NCBI GenBank assembly: GCA_003427395.1
Contig: BFEA01000279.1
Span: 2,008,492-2,040,329 of the forward strand
Source: Chara braunii
Lineage: Eukaryota; Streptophyta; Charophyceae; Charales; Characeae
Length of the DNA: 31,838 bases
Direction of reading: 5' to 3'
Position numbers and translations under genes: made by a program
Notes under the pieces: generated by a model
Told to the model about the DNA's origin: nothing
What the model saw: only the letters and a program-made list of their open reading frames with translations
Databases searched by the model: none
Shown here: positions 1-10,205 of the stretch, in pieces
Numbering within the stretch: the stretch's first letter is position 1
Layout: every line of letters starts with the position of its first letter

Positions 1-1315
1 TCTACTATTGCCGCTCCCTTTTTTTTTTTTACAACTGCCCATCAACTGAAAGCAGAATTAGGTGAATCTGCTGGCAAAATTGAAATTTCAATGCTCGGCC
101 TAGCCGTCGTTAGCTGAGTCTTTCTACAGATACATGGGTATAAGCTCATGCATACTCATATAACTGTACAAGGCTGCGTTGACATGATGAGCTTCATCCC
201 AGTAGCACTCTTGCCAAGGTATGGCACATTTTGAACTGAAATTGACTTTTATCAGCGTCCTCATCCTTGGGGAGAGAGATTCCTTTAGTCATAGGTTCTC
301 CTTCCGTCTGCCTTTCCCCCCATCTTTCGTTGATTATTTGTTGTCGAAGTTTCAGTTCTAGGTTTTCGAATGGTTTAGCATTCGTCTGTACTTGATTGCC
401 GAATTTTTCGGTAGCGGCATTCCTTGCCCTTTTTTTTTTGTTTTTTTTACAAAAACAAACGCAGTATATTTATAAAAGCTGGGAACCGGGCCCAGCGTCC
501 CTCACAAAATTAGGTGGGCCCTCGGCGGGCAAAGCATCACCGGCGAAACACATCTAGAGTACCACTAGATTCCAGCCTGCAGCCAACTCCACAGCCAAAT
601 CCACAGCCCATACCACTGAAAAATCAACGAAATTTATCATCGAAGTCTAAAGTTCATCACTAAAAATTCTAATCACAATAGTCATATAAACCCTAATTTA
701 ATGACCTAAATTTTCAGTGTTCATTAAGAAATCCTGTGCAAAATGAACTAACGAAGAAAAACTAACCAAAACCAAAAACAAAAGAAACGAGCAGTCAGCG
801 TTGCGTGATCATGTCCACCATTTATCTGGAGTTATTACCCACACTTGCCAATCCGCCATACCACCCGCGTGGCAGCGGTCTGTGCCCACAGGCCCGAAAC
901 TGCTGACAGAGACCCTGCAAACCCACCCACCTCCTCGTGATTTAAAGCGGATAGGACCTCCCCACACTCTCCTTTAGAAAAACACCAACTTCCAGCACGA
1001 TGTTGTTTTCTCTAACCAGGGGATTACCCTACCTTCCGCATGGCAGGGGCTAAAAAGCCCCGCAAAACCCACCCACCTCCTCGCGATTTAGGGTAAGCCT
1101 CTCCCTCAATCTACATACACCCCTTACAGCTGCTTTACTTCTCTCCATGACAAAGCCCTTGTGGAGCAATGCTAACCACTTTTCCTTAATAATTCAGATG
1201 ACAGCAAACAACAGTCTATTAAGATTAAATGAATATGTAACCCAAATTCAACGTCTCAGCGGTAATACCCTACGTCCCGTGCGACAGGGGTCAAGGATCT
1301 CGCAAACCCAGCCGT
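1..1315. other. 5' flanking DNA, no gene recognised
   Basis: This stretch lies outside the retrotransposon. It is mixed-composition DNA with T-runs near 19-30 and 429-448 and a TATAAAAG-like string near 470-477. I see no convincing coding frame: the only open stretch of note (1147-1395) runs across the LTR boundary and resembles nothing I know. The right-hand part (about 831-1310) holds a degenerate tandem repeat, described separately. A transcription start near 500 is possible from the TATA-like string, but nothing downstream supports a gene. Confidence 0.6.
831..1310. repeat. Degenerate tandem repeat interrupted by the LTR element
   Basis: Three related units are visible. Units one and two both end in a CAAA(A)CCCACCCACC tract followed by TCCTCG(T/C)GATTTA (918-944 and 1062-1090). 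Units two and three begin with similar GG(A/T)-TACCCTAC text (1021 and 1261) followed by a GGCAGGGG or GACAGGGG motif. The third unit breaks off inside its CAAACCCA motif at about 1310, just before the LTR start at 1316. This fits insertion of the element into the array. The rest of unit three should lie beyond the far end of the element, outside this window or lost. Confidence 0.55.
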
Positions 1316-1325
1316 TGTCGGTCCG

Positions 1326-1345
1326 AATACCCTTACAAGGGTATT
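1326..1345. repeat. Near-perfect palindrome at the LTR 5' end
   Basis: AATACCCTT and AAGGGTATT flank a two-base AC centre, ten bases into the LTR. The same 20-base palindrome is intact in the 3' LTR at 23240-23259. It could be a protein-binding or terminal recognition site; the function is unknown. Confidence 0.7.
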
Positions 1346-2029
1346 TGGGCGTATTTTTGCAGCTTGCAGGAAGTACGTTCTTTGACGATATCTAGGACCG
1401 TACCTCATTTTTGTGCGGCCACAACCAATTCTCAGGGATTGGGAGTGACACACGCTTCTGAGTTGACTAAAGAGTGTATGAGCGTGCACTTTGTGGGCAC
1501 GCGTTAGCTTGACCGAACAACTGATCAATGTAAACTATGAGACGCCGGTAGAGCAACAAAGTGCTAGGTTAGAATCTTGGATAAAGTCGCAACCTCGCAC
1601 GCACGGGCGAAGTTGCGGGCAGTGTAAAGTTGACCCGGGTAGGCTGTGACTAGGGAAGGATGTTGTCTGACCTACTAAGAGACCGACATTTCTGGTCTGC
1701 ACCGTGTAAACTTACGAAGACACTAGGTTGATCGTGCGCCATCAATAGTAGAAGCCGCCGCCAAAGCCAGGTAAGGATGGCACGAACTAGAGTGAGGGCC
1801 GAGTTTTTCCGGGGTGGAGACGGTAAATGGGCGGCCTTTCAGAGAAAGAGGCAGCGTGGGGAAGCATCAACGGTTGGCTGTGACAATGCGGGACTATGTG
1901 CACGGAGGGCCGAGTAAAAGCCTGCCCCAAGTTGGCACATCATGTGTGCGGGGTCATGCATCTAAAGGACAGACCAACCGACGACCTTGGTGCACTTTCT
2001 TCAGGCCCAAGCAGGCGACAGTTACTCTT

Positions 2030-2036
2030 TATATAG
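2030..2036 (+). promoter_or_regulatory. TATA-box candidate of the 5' LTR
   Basis: TATATAG in the context CTTTATATAGAGAG is a good plant-style TATA box and is preserved in the 3' LTR at 23944-23950. If used, transcription would start near 2060-2070, leaving a U3 of only about 0.75 kb and an R plus U5 of more than 9 kb. No experiment supports this; it is a motif call supported by conservation between copies. Confidence 0.5.
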
Positions 2037-2316
2037 AGAGTTGCGCCTGCTACAACCAGGCTTGGGCTTAGCCCTATTGGTTACAGCACTAGACCTTCAA
2101 CCTACGGATCCCGGGATTGAGGCCAGCAGCCAGCATTGGGGAAGTGGAGGAGCACTACGGAGCAAACTGAGGGGTCGAGGGTCCCACGGGACTATCCCCC
2201 TTAGTTTTGCTGGGGGATCCGACCGTGGGCCCGCGAAGCAGGACTGAGGACCAAATGTCAACGATTCTATCCATTTTTTTCTAATACTTATTTCTAAATT
2301 TTATTAATACTTTTAT

Positions 2317-2585
2317 CTGTGTAGCATCGTGTTCGGGTTCAGTGACCGAACCAGAACATTCGGAACCGAATACGAACGAGTGCCGGTTTGAATATTCGGA
2401 ACCGAACACGAACGAGTGTTGAAACTCTCCGAACGCAAACATAGAAATATTAAAAAAATAAATAAAAACAAATTCGCCAAAAAATCTGAAAACAATGTAT
2501 GTTATGTAAAATAATAATATAAACAACTTTTGCATTGGAGGTATGGTCAAATTCGTAACCAAACTCGAGTAAAAAATAAAAAAAC

Positions 2586-2622
<37 letters not shown>

Positions 2623-2716
2623 GTTCGGCCAAACACGTTCAGGCGGCGTTCGGCCGAACAACCGAACATGTTCGGACGTTCGGAAAAGCTCCGAACATAT
2701 TCGGTGTGCTACACAG
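2317..2716. mobile_element. MITE-like insertion with 8-bp target duplication (hAT-like)
   Basis: The 400-bp insertion has inverted ends CTGTGTAGCA and TGCTACACAG. It is flanked by the near-duplicate eight bases ACTTTTAT (2309-2316) and ACTTCTAT (2717-2724). The 3' LTR has an uninterrupted AT-rich site at the equivalent point (about 24220-24260). Inside are many copies of TTCGG/CCGAA and GTTCGG motifs near both ends, like the subterminal binding sites of hAT elements, and a long T-run (2591-2618). It encodes no transposase. An eight-base duplication points to the hAT superfamily; the terminal bases are not the most typical for hAT, so the family call is tentative. Confidence 0.72.
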
Positions 2717-2832
2717 ACTTCTATTTTTTTATTTATTTATTATTTAGTTTTATTTTTCTTACTTTTTATTTTTAGTCCCACTTGGGACAAGGTCCGGTAC
2801 CGGTCTTGGGACCGGTCGTAGACCCAAGAGCC

Positions 2833-2885
2833 TAGTTCAATGGATACAACCACGAATCATACAATACATGTCTGTGTTCGAATCC
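2833..2885 (+). promoter_or_regulatory. tRNA-like Pol III A and B boxes
   Basis: TAGTTCAATGG (2833-2843) resembles an A box, and GTTCGAATCC (2876-2885) matches the B-box consensus GWTCRANNC, at tRNA-like spacing. The pair is retained in the 3' LTR (24323-24333 and 24366-24375, there with one B-box change). I could not fold a full cloverleaf, so this is at most a tRNA-derived segment or SINE relic. It could also be chance. Confidence 0.3.
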
Positions 2886-3108
2886 AGACTGTGGTACTCG
2901 GTGAGAAGAGTCGAGTGTTTCTAAGTTGTTTGGGTCCGGTCAGCTCAATAGTGATACCCCAAAATCGTGACTCGGTCGCGGTCCTTCGGGACATCCGTTA
3001 AAATTGGAATGATACGGAGAAGAGCAACGTGGCCCGTGCACTTAGCACGACGCGCCGGCTTGTGCGAGCGAAGTCAATTGGTTCAGCCCCAACTATAAAG
3101 TTTTTTCA

Positions 3109-3173
3109 ACCCAACGATAATCGGGCTGTTAGTTCATACGGGCTTCCGAAGAGGTTTTTCGAAATCGTTGGGT
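3109..3173. repeat. Inverted repeat with 10-bp perfect arms
   Basis: ACCCAACGAT (3109-3118) is the exact reverse complement of ATCGTTGGGT (3164-3173). Both arms are unchanged in the 3' LTR, around 24599-24663. The 45-base interior contains two CGGGCT copies. It lies at the edge of a block (about 3110-3470) that is more similar between the LTRs than its surroundings. Confidence 0.6.
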
Positions 3174-4155
3174 GAGCAATGAGGAAGACCAGGAGTGCTG
3201 TGCTAATCAGATGGAGACCGGAAAAAAGAAGGGAAAGGGCACGAGGAGATGACGAGGAGGAGAGAGAGGGAGAATCGGTGGCTAGCGACAGAGATGAGGG
3301 ACGCATACCAGCCCATGCAGTTGCTCGTGGGCGATTTCTGTTAGTACGAGGTCGAGCATACCTTTCGCGCGTGTAAGAAACGTGCAAGCCAAGTAAAGGA
3401 ATATGCCGACGAATCTTCTCCTTTTCTAACGAGAGATTCATTCTCTCTTTGCACATTAGACCGGTGGGGAGCGGGGTCGCTTACCTTGGTCGTGGACATC
3501 ATCCGTTGTGATCGTCCTCCTCATCGGTAGAACCGCTACTGCTCAGGATCGTGGATGTCCTGCTATTCTGGTGGTCGCTGTGCTCGACAATAGGCCGACA
3601 TCTTCCCATGTTCTTACCGAAGATTCACGATCGTGAAAGCCCGGGGCATGTGGGTCAAGCAACGATCGAGCGCAGATGCTACTGATGCGATCACGGGACA
3701 AAGGAAGAGTGGGCGCTTACCTATGAGTGAACCCCCCCAATGATCGGGCAGACGCATGCGGAGGGTAGAAGTCGTGTGCAGGGGAGTTGAGGGAGAAGAA
3801 GGATCGGAACGATGGCGGGAAGTGGAGTTGGACAGAGTAGCGGGAGGATGGAATGAAGGACACGGAGAGGAAATGAAAGTGAGAACCTTACCTCAGTAAG
3901 CTGGTCATGTGGGTCGAGCCAAGGTACGGGCTGCGTTTGAAGATATGCATTGACATGGCACAAGGAGTGGCAATGCACCTGACTGCATTCTAACGGAAAA
4001 TTCATGCGATTTTGCTCATTCTTCCGATGGGAGTATCGTGAGGCCAGCCCGAAGTTGTGTGCTCACCTGGTGGTCGATGCGATGTTCATCCTATCAATGG
4101 AAGTACCTCATTCCAGTTCCTCGTCGTGCGCGACAGAACTAGCGATGCGGGGTAA

Positions 4156-4385
4156 GCTGCCCCAACTTAGGGGTACGCTTAGTTTTATGCCTTTGTTCCC
4201 CTCAGAAGAAACACACATAGAACCAGGTATACTCAACTTACAATATCCCCAGTTCTGCTTTCAACAACCCAAAAAAAATAAACATCAGGATTCTGAGCCT
4301 TCCCAACTTAGGTTGCCCGTCCGCCTGTTCAGAAATCCCAGAAAAGAAACAGCGACTGGTCTGTCCAACTTAGGATAGGCCCAGT
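4156..4385 (-). repeat. Four hairpin-array units, inverted
   Basis: CAACTTAGG-type cores at about 4163, 4237, 4304 and 4366 are the reverse complement of the CCTAAGTTG-type cores at 28530-28760 in the 3' LTR. They belong to the same family as the direct array at 7730-8600 and were separated from it by the inversion. Their flanks pair in the same way; for example CAGAACTG pairs with CGGTTCTG in the 3' LTR counterpart near 28665. Confidence 0.7.
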
Positions 4386-6661
4386 CCAAAAAGGTCATGC
4401 AATCAACCTAGCAAACATAAATAAAACACAACACTGAACCCACTCAAGCTAGAGGGATCCAGCCTTGGGTTGACCCAGTCAAACGCATGCAAAACACCTT
4501 CATCCCACCTTCCCCTAATTCATTCTTTCTGAACTTACTCAAAATATCTGACTTTTCACTTATACATGTTATTTAACTTTTCACAAAGCATGTCCTGACA
4601 TACATAACAAAAATAAAAAGTAATAATCTTCCAAAGTTATATTCCCAGATAAACCAAAGGGATACTGTAGCTAGGGGAAGGGATCACACGCGTCAGACGA
4701 AAGTTATACCTTAAGTTCACTGCCTCCAGAACCTCGTCTGGGTTCCGGCAGAGCTCCCGCAATCGGTGGGGCGAACCTCCCACAGAGGCCTTGGCGCGGA
4801 TTACAGGTTTCAAACCTGCCTGTCGCCTTCCTCTCGGAACCAAAGGACTAGACTGAAAATAAGAAAGGCACCGAAGGAAACATTAACACTCTCAGATACT
4901 GGAGGGGTGCGCTCAGACTCGCGGGAGACTGCCTTGAAGTCTTCCACTCCTGAGGGCCCCGCAATGATGGCCAGGAAATGCAGCAGAAGATGGTCAAAAA
5001 CCACAGTTGGAACACAACACTCAAGTCCCCAAACAGGCCTCCAATATCATAGCAATGGCCCCGTGCAGGGGTTACTTAGCCCTCTGATCCCACAGCTGTG
5101 CGTAGCCTGTGCACAACCCCGTCAATGAGACTACGGCAGAGTACAGGACGCACAGCAGACGGCACAACAACAGCTCAACAAGGGTACCACAACACTTAGC
5201 TTGTGTTCGAGTAAAACCCTGAAACAACCCTTGAAGATGCTACAACAAGCCTTCTCAAAAGTTAACTCGAAGTATAGGCTTCTTACAGTAGCTCAAACTA
5301 ACAGCAGCCCACCAATGAAATGCATGCGAAACCCCCATAATAGAGCAGAGATAGCAATAGTTGTTTGAAACACACTCCTATTAGCAGCACCCGAATACAC
5401 CAATAGCGTGCAAATACCACAATAGTCCTCCTACTGCAGCAGTGTGCCACCTAGGCCAACCTTTAGATCGCAGTCGCGACCTTCTCAAACCAGCCCGCGG
5501 CCACTTAGCCACGAAGGTCCGCGTTCTACCCAGAGCACACCCCCTGCCCAACTTTGATGCAGGCCAAACTGTAGCGCGTAGGTCTCGACCACCCCGTTAT
5601 TATCGTAACAGCAGTGGTAGTAGCCTATAGCAATGAACTGCGTCCTGCTCAACAGTAGTGCACGGTGAAAACGTAGCAGGACCCCGCAAAGTGTACAACA
5701 CCGGCGGTAGCATGCAATAACGGTATTCAAAAACCCCAACCTAGCAATGTATTAGTAACAGTATCACAACCAGGAGTAGCAGATGGCTTAGCAAGATGTG
5801 ACGAAATGGTGAATGCGGCAATGGCACAGTCTTAACTGCACCTGGCCAAGTTCGGTCAGTGACCTCTCAACAACAGCAATTCCTCAGCATCAAGATGTCA
5901 TGGCCCCAACTACCCTTGTCTAGAGCGACCCAAGGCCCTAATACCAGATGGAAGTCACCAGCGGCAGGAAGCTTGGAGCAGTTACTGCTTTGGCTGTCGT
6001 AACCATACACAACAGGAAACCAGCAACCTCCGTTGTAAACAAGGCGTAGCAGGGTCTCAGTACGGCATCTACCCGGGTCTTCACTACAATTGCTTCATCA
6101 GAAGTCTATTAGTTGATTGTCAATAGGCACCCCTTATTAGCAGTTTCCTTGATTCCACTGTGGAATGCACAGTCGATCACGTTGTTCAATAAGCAGGGTA
6201 CGATACACCAGTGACTGGTATAACCCCCTGACTGCAGCAGCCGTCCCCTGAAATTATATCATCAATCACAGCAAGTATTAGTACCCCCGGTCACAGCATA
6301 CTTAGTCGTGTCACATGCCCTTGAATAAACAACTGCTCGGTACCTTCAGCAGCGCCAAAGGGAGGTCGTGGTCTGTAAAAGCGAAGGCGACAGAACATAG
6401 GTCATCAAATCGACGAAGGGACCGCCTTAGTTAGCAAAATTCGAATGTAGCAATACTCCCTCCTTGGCTTCCCCACCATTCGTTTCCTCTCCGACTCCCT
6501 TTTCAGTTCCCACTCTACCTCATGTACTCTCTTCTGCCTAATCTCAGCAACAGCAGCGTCACTCAAGCTTCGAGCATTTGGCTGCACTGTCTTTGACTGC
6601 AACTCCTTTGTTGCGCCCGCCGCCCTTGCTCTGGCCGGTCGAGTCTTCTGCTAAATCGTGT

Positions 6662-7083
6662 TTAAACCACAGGTCCCCCTGACGTCAAAAACCTCGGGGT
6701 ACCGGTAGCGCTGTTTCACGACGGGTACCGGTCGTACAGCGTGGAAAACCGGGCGGGCCTCCGTACAAAATTTACGACAAAAAATGGAAATAAACCGAAT
6801 CGGCGTGGCGAATATTTCACCGTGAAAATGATTTTATATTTTTTTCTGATATTTTTCCCTGAAAGATCACGACCTAATCTACAGAGCCTCAAATTTTCAG
6901 ATATTTTCATGACTTCTTCTGAGCACAAAAAATCGGCATAATTGCCGCTTGCAAAATGGCAGGATTGGACCCGTCGGCCTCTGTACAACCCGGCGCCTCC
7001 GTATGGTAGCCGCCCCTCTGTACAACCCGGCCCTAACTCACAGGGACTAGGGGTTTTCGGTGGCGGCAGGACCTGTGGTTTAA
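6662..7083. mobile_element. MITE-like insertion with TTAA target duplication
   Basis: The insert proper (6666-7079, 414 bp) has perfect 11-base inverted ends ACCACAGGTCC and GGACCTGTGGT, flanked by TTAA on both sides (6662-6665 and 7080-7083). The equivalent site in the 3' LTR (near 26243, opposite orientation) has a single TTAA and no insert. A TTAA duplication is typical of piggyBac-type transposons. No transposase is encoded. Internal CCTC(C/T)GTACAA-type repeats and GGTACCGGT strings occur near the ends. Because the inserted segment is itself inside the inverted block, its age relative to the inversion is unknown. Confidence 0.78.
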
Positions 7084-7729
7084 GCACATTACCGGCTGAT
7101 AAGTGCAACGGCAGCACTGAAGTTTGAAATGAAGACTGCGTATTGACCACCGGATCCTGAAACTCAAAGAACGATCATCACGATCGTAGTAATTTCTACA
7201 GAGGCTTCGGAGCTGGAATTATGGAAATATACACTGCTTTCTCTGCCACGTTCGCCAAGAGAAACTACGTCTTCTGTCAAGACGCCAACGCATCGGCCAG
7301 CAGGTAAGCCTCTAGTTTTGCTGCTGCCTCCCTTGTCCCGATCTGTGCCTCCTCTCTCTCTCTGAGTGGTTCTTCCGCAAGAAGATGGAGATCGTATTGC
7401 CCGCAGCCGCGCTATCGTCTGAACTTGCTGCTCTGCTTACTGTGTATGTACGTCATCCCATCCACGCTTCTACTTACGCATGGCTGGCATCTACTCACTG
7501 CTTCAGCGAGATAGGGAGTGCCTCGATCAAGACACGGAGAGCGACCCCAGTGGTCATCGAGCAGGTTCGGCAATAACAGCGATCGTTCGAATGAGGTGCA
7601 GACTATGATTGACGACCTCAATGATGACCACCGTGGAGATGAAAGGCTCGACAAAACAACCAAAACATGAACTTAATGGTCAACCAGAGTATAAATTTGA
7701 TACATATTATACGAACTTATATCATCTGA

Positions 7730-8600
7730 CAGGCCGGGCGCCGTAAGTTGGGAAAGCCAGCCAGTAAGTCAGGTAGAACAAAATGAGAAGAGAGACAATT
7801 GAAGAATATAAAGTGAAGGTAACCCGGGCAGACTGAGCATACCCTTAAGTTAGGGCAGTTCAGTCTTATGCTCGTGATAATATAAAAGAGAAGAGAGTTA
7901 GTAGAAATCTTCTTTTATTTTTCCTTTTAAACACAAGGCATGGTTGGATGTCTCCCTAAGTTGGGTGGGTCTGATCATCTGCCTAAGAAGAAAGAAAATT
8001 ATTAAGTTCGTACAAAAGTATTCATGGTTGTTTAAACTGTCTTTGCGGAGGCTAAGTGTACCCTTAAGTTAGAGCGGCTTAGTCATACGTCGTTTGTACT
8101 TTGTTCAGGCAGATCAGGCGTACCCTTAACTTAGGGCGGTCTGGTCACTTTTGCCTTATTGTAACTTAAAACTGTTTAGGCTAACTAGGCGTACCCCTAA
8201 GTTGGGGCAGCCTAACGATATGCTCTTGTAATTGGTGTTATGTAGGTTGGACGTACCCTTAAGTCAGGGCGGTCCGACCTTTTGTCGTTCGTACTTGTTT
8301 TAGGCAGGTTAGGCACGTCCCTAAGTTGGGGCAGCCTAATCCTATGTCCTACGTAACTTTGTCTAGAGTTGACTAGGCATACCCTTAAGTTAGGGCAATC
8401 TAGTTTTACGCTTCATGTCATCAGTTAAGCAGAAGTCAGACGTACCTTTAAGTTAGGGCGGTTTGGTCATATGTTTTATGACTAGAGTCGATAATGTATT
8501 GGATATACCCTTAAGTTAGGGCAGTTAAGTTGTGCGTACTTTTACTTGTTTATTTAGGCAGGTTGGACATACCCTTAAGTTAGGGCATTGTCTGATCGTA
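7730..8600 (+). repeat. Hairpin array, direct part in the 5' LTR (about 12 units)
   Basis: A core close to CCCTTAAGTTAGGG recurs about every 50-110 bases (for example 7841, 8061, 8123, 8194, 8256, 8382, 8571). Its CCCT/AGGG ends can pair. Outside it, each unit has its own arms that also pair: AGACTGAGC with GTTCAGTCT (7830-7866), GGCTAAG with CTTAGTC (8050-8084), GATCAGGC with GTCTGGTC (8112-8146), AGGTTGGAC with GTCCGACCT (8244-8280), GGTTAGGC with GCCTAATC (8307-8341), GGTTGGAC with GTCTGATC (8561-8597). The arms differ between units but pairing is kept, with G-T wobbles. No open reading frame spans the array. Function unknown; an RNA structural role in the leader is an inference. Confidence 0.82.
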
Positions 8601-9352
8601 TGCCATAAGCAAGGGGGACATACAAAGGGAGGAGAACTGAGTGATCTAACGAACTTTTAGGGTCAACTAATGTGGGATTGTGAGAGATGTTTGTTTATGC
8701 ATGTTGGTGAACTCTCACTCTGGAGCGTCTTTTCGATAGGTTAGCCGCTTAGATGTTCGCCGAGTGCTGGAGCCATAAGTAGATTAGATGGATGATGGGA
8801 GAGAGAGTTTGGGATAAAGATAGGACTGCCCTTACTTGAAGTCAGAGTTGATGGTAGCTCACGATACCATCTTCTGAAAGGAGGTTGTGTAAATTATCTT
8901 CAATCCTAACTATCAAGCAAGTGTCAGAAGTTAGTCCCAAGTATGGCTTTGCATTGTCTTTCTGTTTTCAACTTTGTATAAATTTTAGCAGCCTCCTGTT
9001 CTTACGGGAGGCGCTGCCAAAATTTTTACAGATCTGAAAGACTTAGCCATTTTTAGATTCTTGGAAATTCTGAGAAGGCACTTTTCCTACGGGAAGCGTT
9101 GCCGAAATTTCGTAGAATTCGAGGAGTTATAATATTTTTAGCTAGGAGTTGCTTGGCAAATCCACTCTGAATAGGGGAGATGCTCAGTGACTTGGTACTA
9201 GTATGGGGAGCTGACAATGAGATTAGTAGAGGAGATAGATTACGAATTGGGAAACACTCTCCTTTTGGCATGAACATAGTAGTGGTTTATTTTTTGTCTG
9301 TAGTGCTATGCAGGTTTCCGTATTTCGCTTGAAGGCTTGACTCGTTCGGCCT

Positions 9353-9393
9353 GATCCTTTGAAGGATCACTGTTCTGTTATCACTGATAACAG
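9353..9393. repeat. Two adjacent perfect hairpins
   Basis: GATCCTT/AAGGATC with a two-base centre (9353-9368) is followed seven bases later by CTGTTATC/GATAACAG with a three-base loop (9375-9393). In the 3' LTR (around 30467-30500) each has small changes that weaken the pairing. Confidence 0.6.
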
Positions 9394-10205
9394 GTCGGTT
9401 GCAGATTCGTGTTTACGACTCGACACTCCTGTTTCTTCTGCCTCTCAACCTAAGGCCTTGACTCTTGCTGATTTTTATGTTTTCTTGGCTTTTCACCCAA
9501 ATTCTTTATAAATGGTAATTTCTTAAAGACTGAGTACCTTTGTTGAGGAATGGTGGGGAAAAGGATTGGGCTTGTGTGCATAAGGCAGGGTGTGAGCTGC
9601 AGAAGGCTGAAAAGTTGACCCCTTGAGTGTGTGCGATGTCGTTTGAATGTTGTGTGTATGATCGCAGGTATGTGTGGAGAAATCTCGATTGATTCTTGGT
9701 GAATGGTTATGTTTTTTTGGATCCAGATGGGCAAACCACACAACTGTCGTGAGAGTGAACTACCACACAACTCTTTATTTTTGATTGTGATTGCCTTTTT
9801 CTTTGTCCTGATATTATTGTGAGAGTTAAAGTAGGCATACCCCGGGCTATGCGACCATATGCCCAAATCGTTCTTCTCCTCGTTGGTTTAATTGATCGGA
9901 CCTTAGTCCGGAGCCTAGAATTCGAGGTCCTTCTCCAGGACATCCCAGGTCCCTCTTCTTTCTTTAAGGCGGTGTGTCCTACCAAATGAGCACTCGCACC
10001 TTTTTTGGGGGGGGCAGACTGGATTCGTGCACCCTTAAAAAAGAGCTTATCTGTGTTTTCTTCTGATAACGTTATTGTTTTCTTTCTTCTCCTTGTTTTA
10101 ATTTTATTTTGGTGGAACGATAAAGTTCCGAGTGGAAGGATTAGCGCGTCGCTGGTGGTGCACCAAACAACTCACCACCGCTCCGAACTCCTTCCTGCCC
10201 TAGGG

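Larger units (their letters stand above)
4156..7666 (-). other. Inverted segment of the 5' LTR
   Basis: This 3.5 kb block matches 25646-28771 of the 3' LTR in reverse orientation, while both flanks match in direct orientation. Without the MITE at 6666-7079 it is about 3.09 kb, against 3.13 kb in the 3' LTR. The difference is two short stretches (about 13 and 19 bases) missing at the two junctions. In the 3' LTR the hairpin units all point one way; here four of them (4156-4385) are flipped. Both facts suggest the inversion happened in the 5' LTR after insertion, with small losses at the repair joints. No gene is recognised within it. Confidence 0.88.

Noticed and set aside
1256-1528. Minus-strand frame with a counterpart at 23173-23442
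   Set aside because: Similarity ends exactly at the LTR edge, so the two frames are shared LTR sequence read into different flanks, not a gene.
3106-3456. 116-codon antisense frame open in both LTRs, with a hydrophobic C-terminal part
   Set aside because: All differences between the copies that I compared change the protein, and the block is open mainly because it is nearly identical. No domain is recognised.
4802-4835. AGGTTTCAAACCT palindrome resembling a B box
   Set aside because: Does not fit GWTCRANNC and has no A box at the right distance; only a short palindrome.
6405-6602. 65-codon frame (minus strand here, plus strand at 26305-26502 in the 3' LTR) with a charged helical stretch
   Set aside because: Open in both LTRs but it starts at TTG, differs mostly by amino-acid changes and matches no family I know. 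Too short to call.
7730-8600. Hairpin array considered as a CRISPR array
   Set aside because: Units are imperfect, unevenly spaced, structured throughout and lie inside a eukaryotic retrotransposon LTR with no cas genes.
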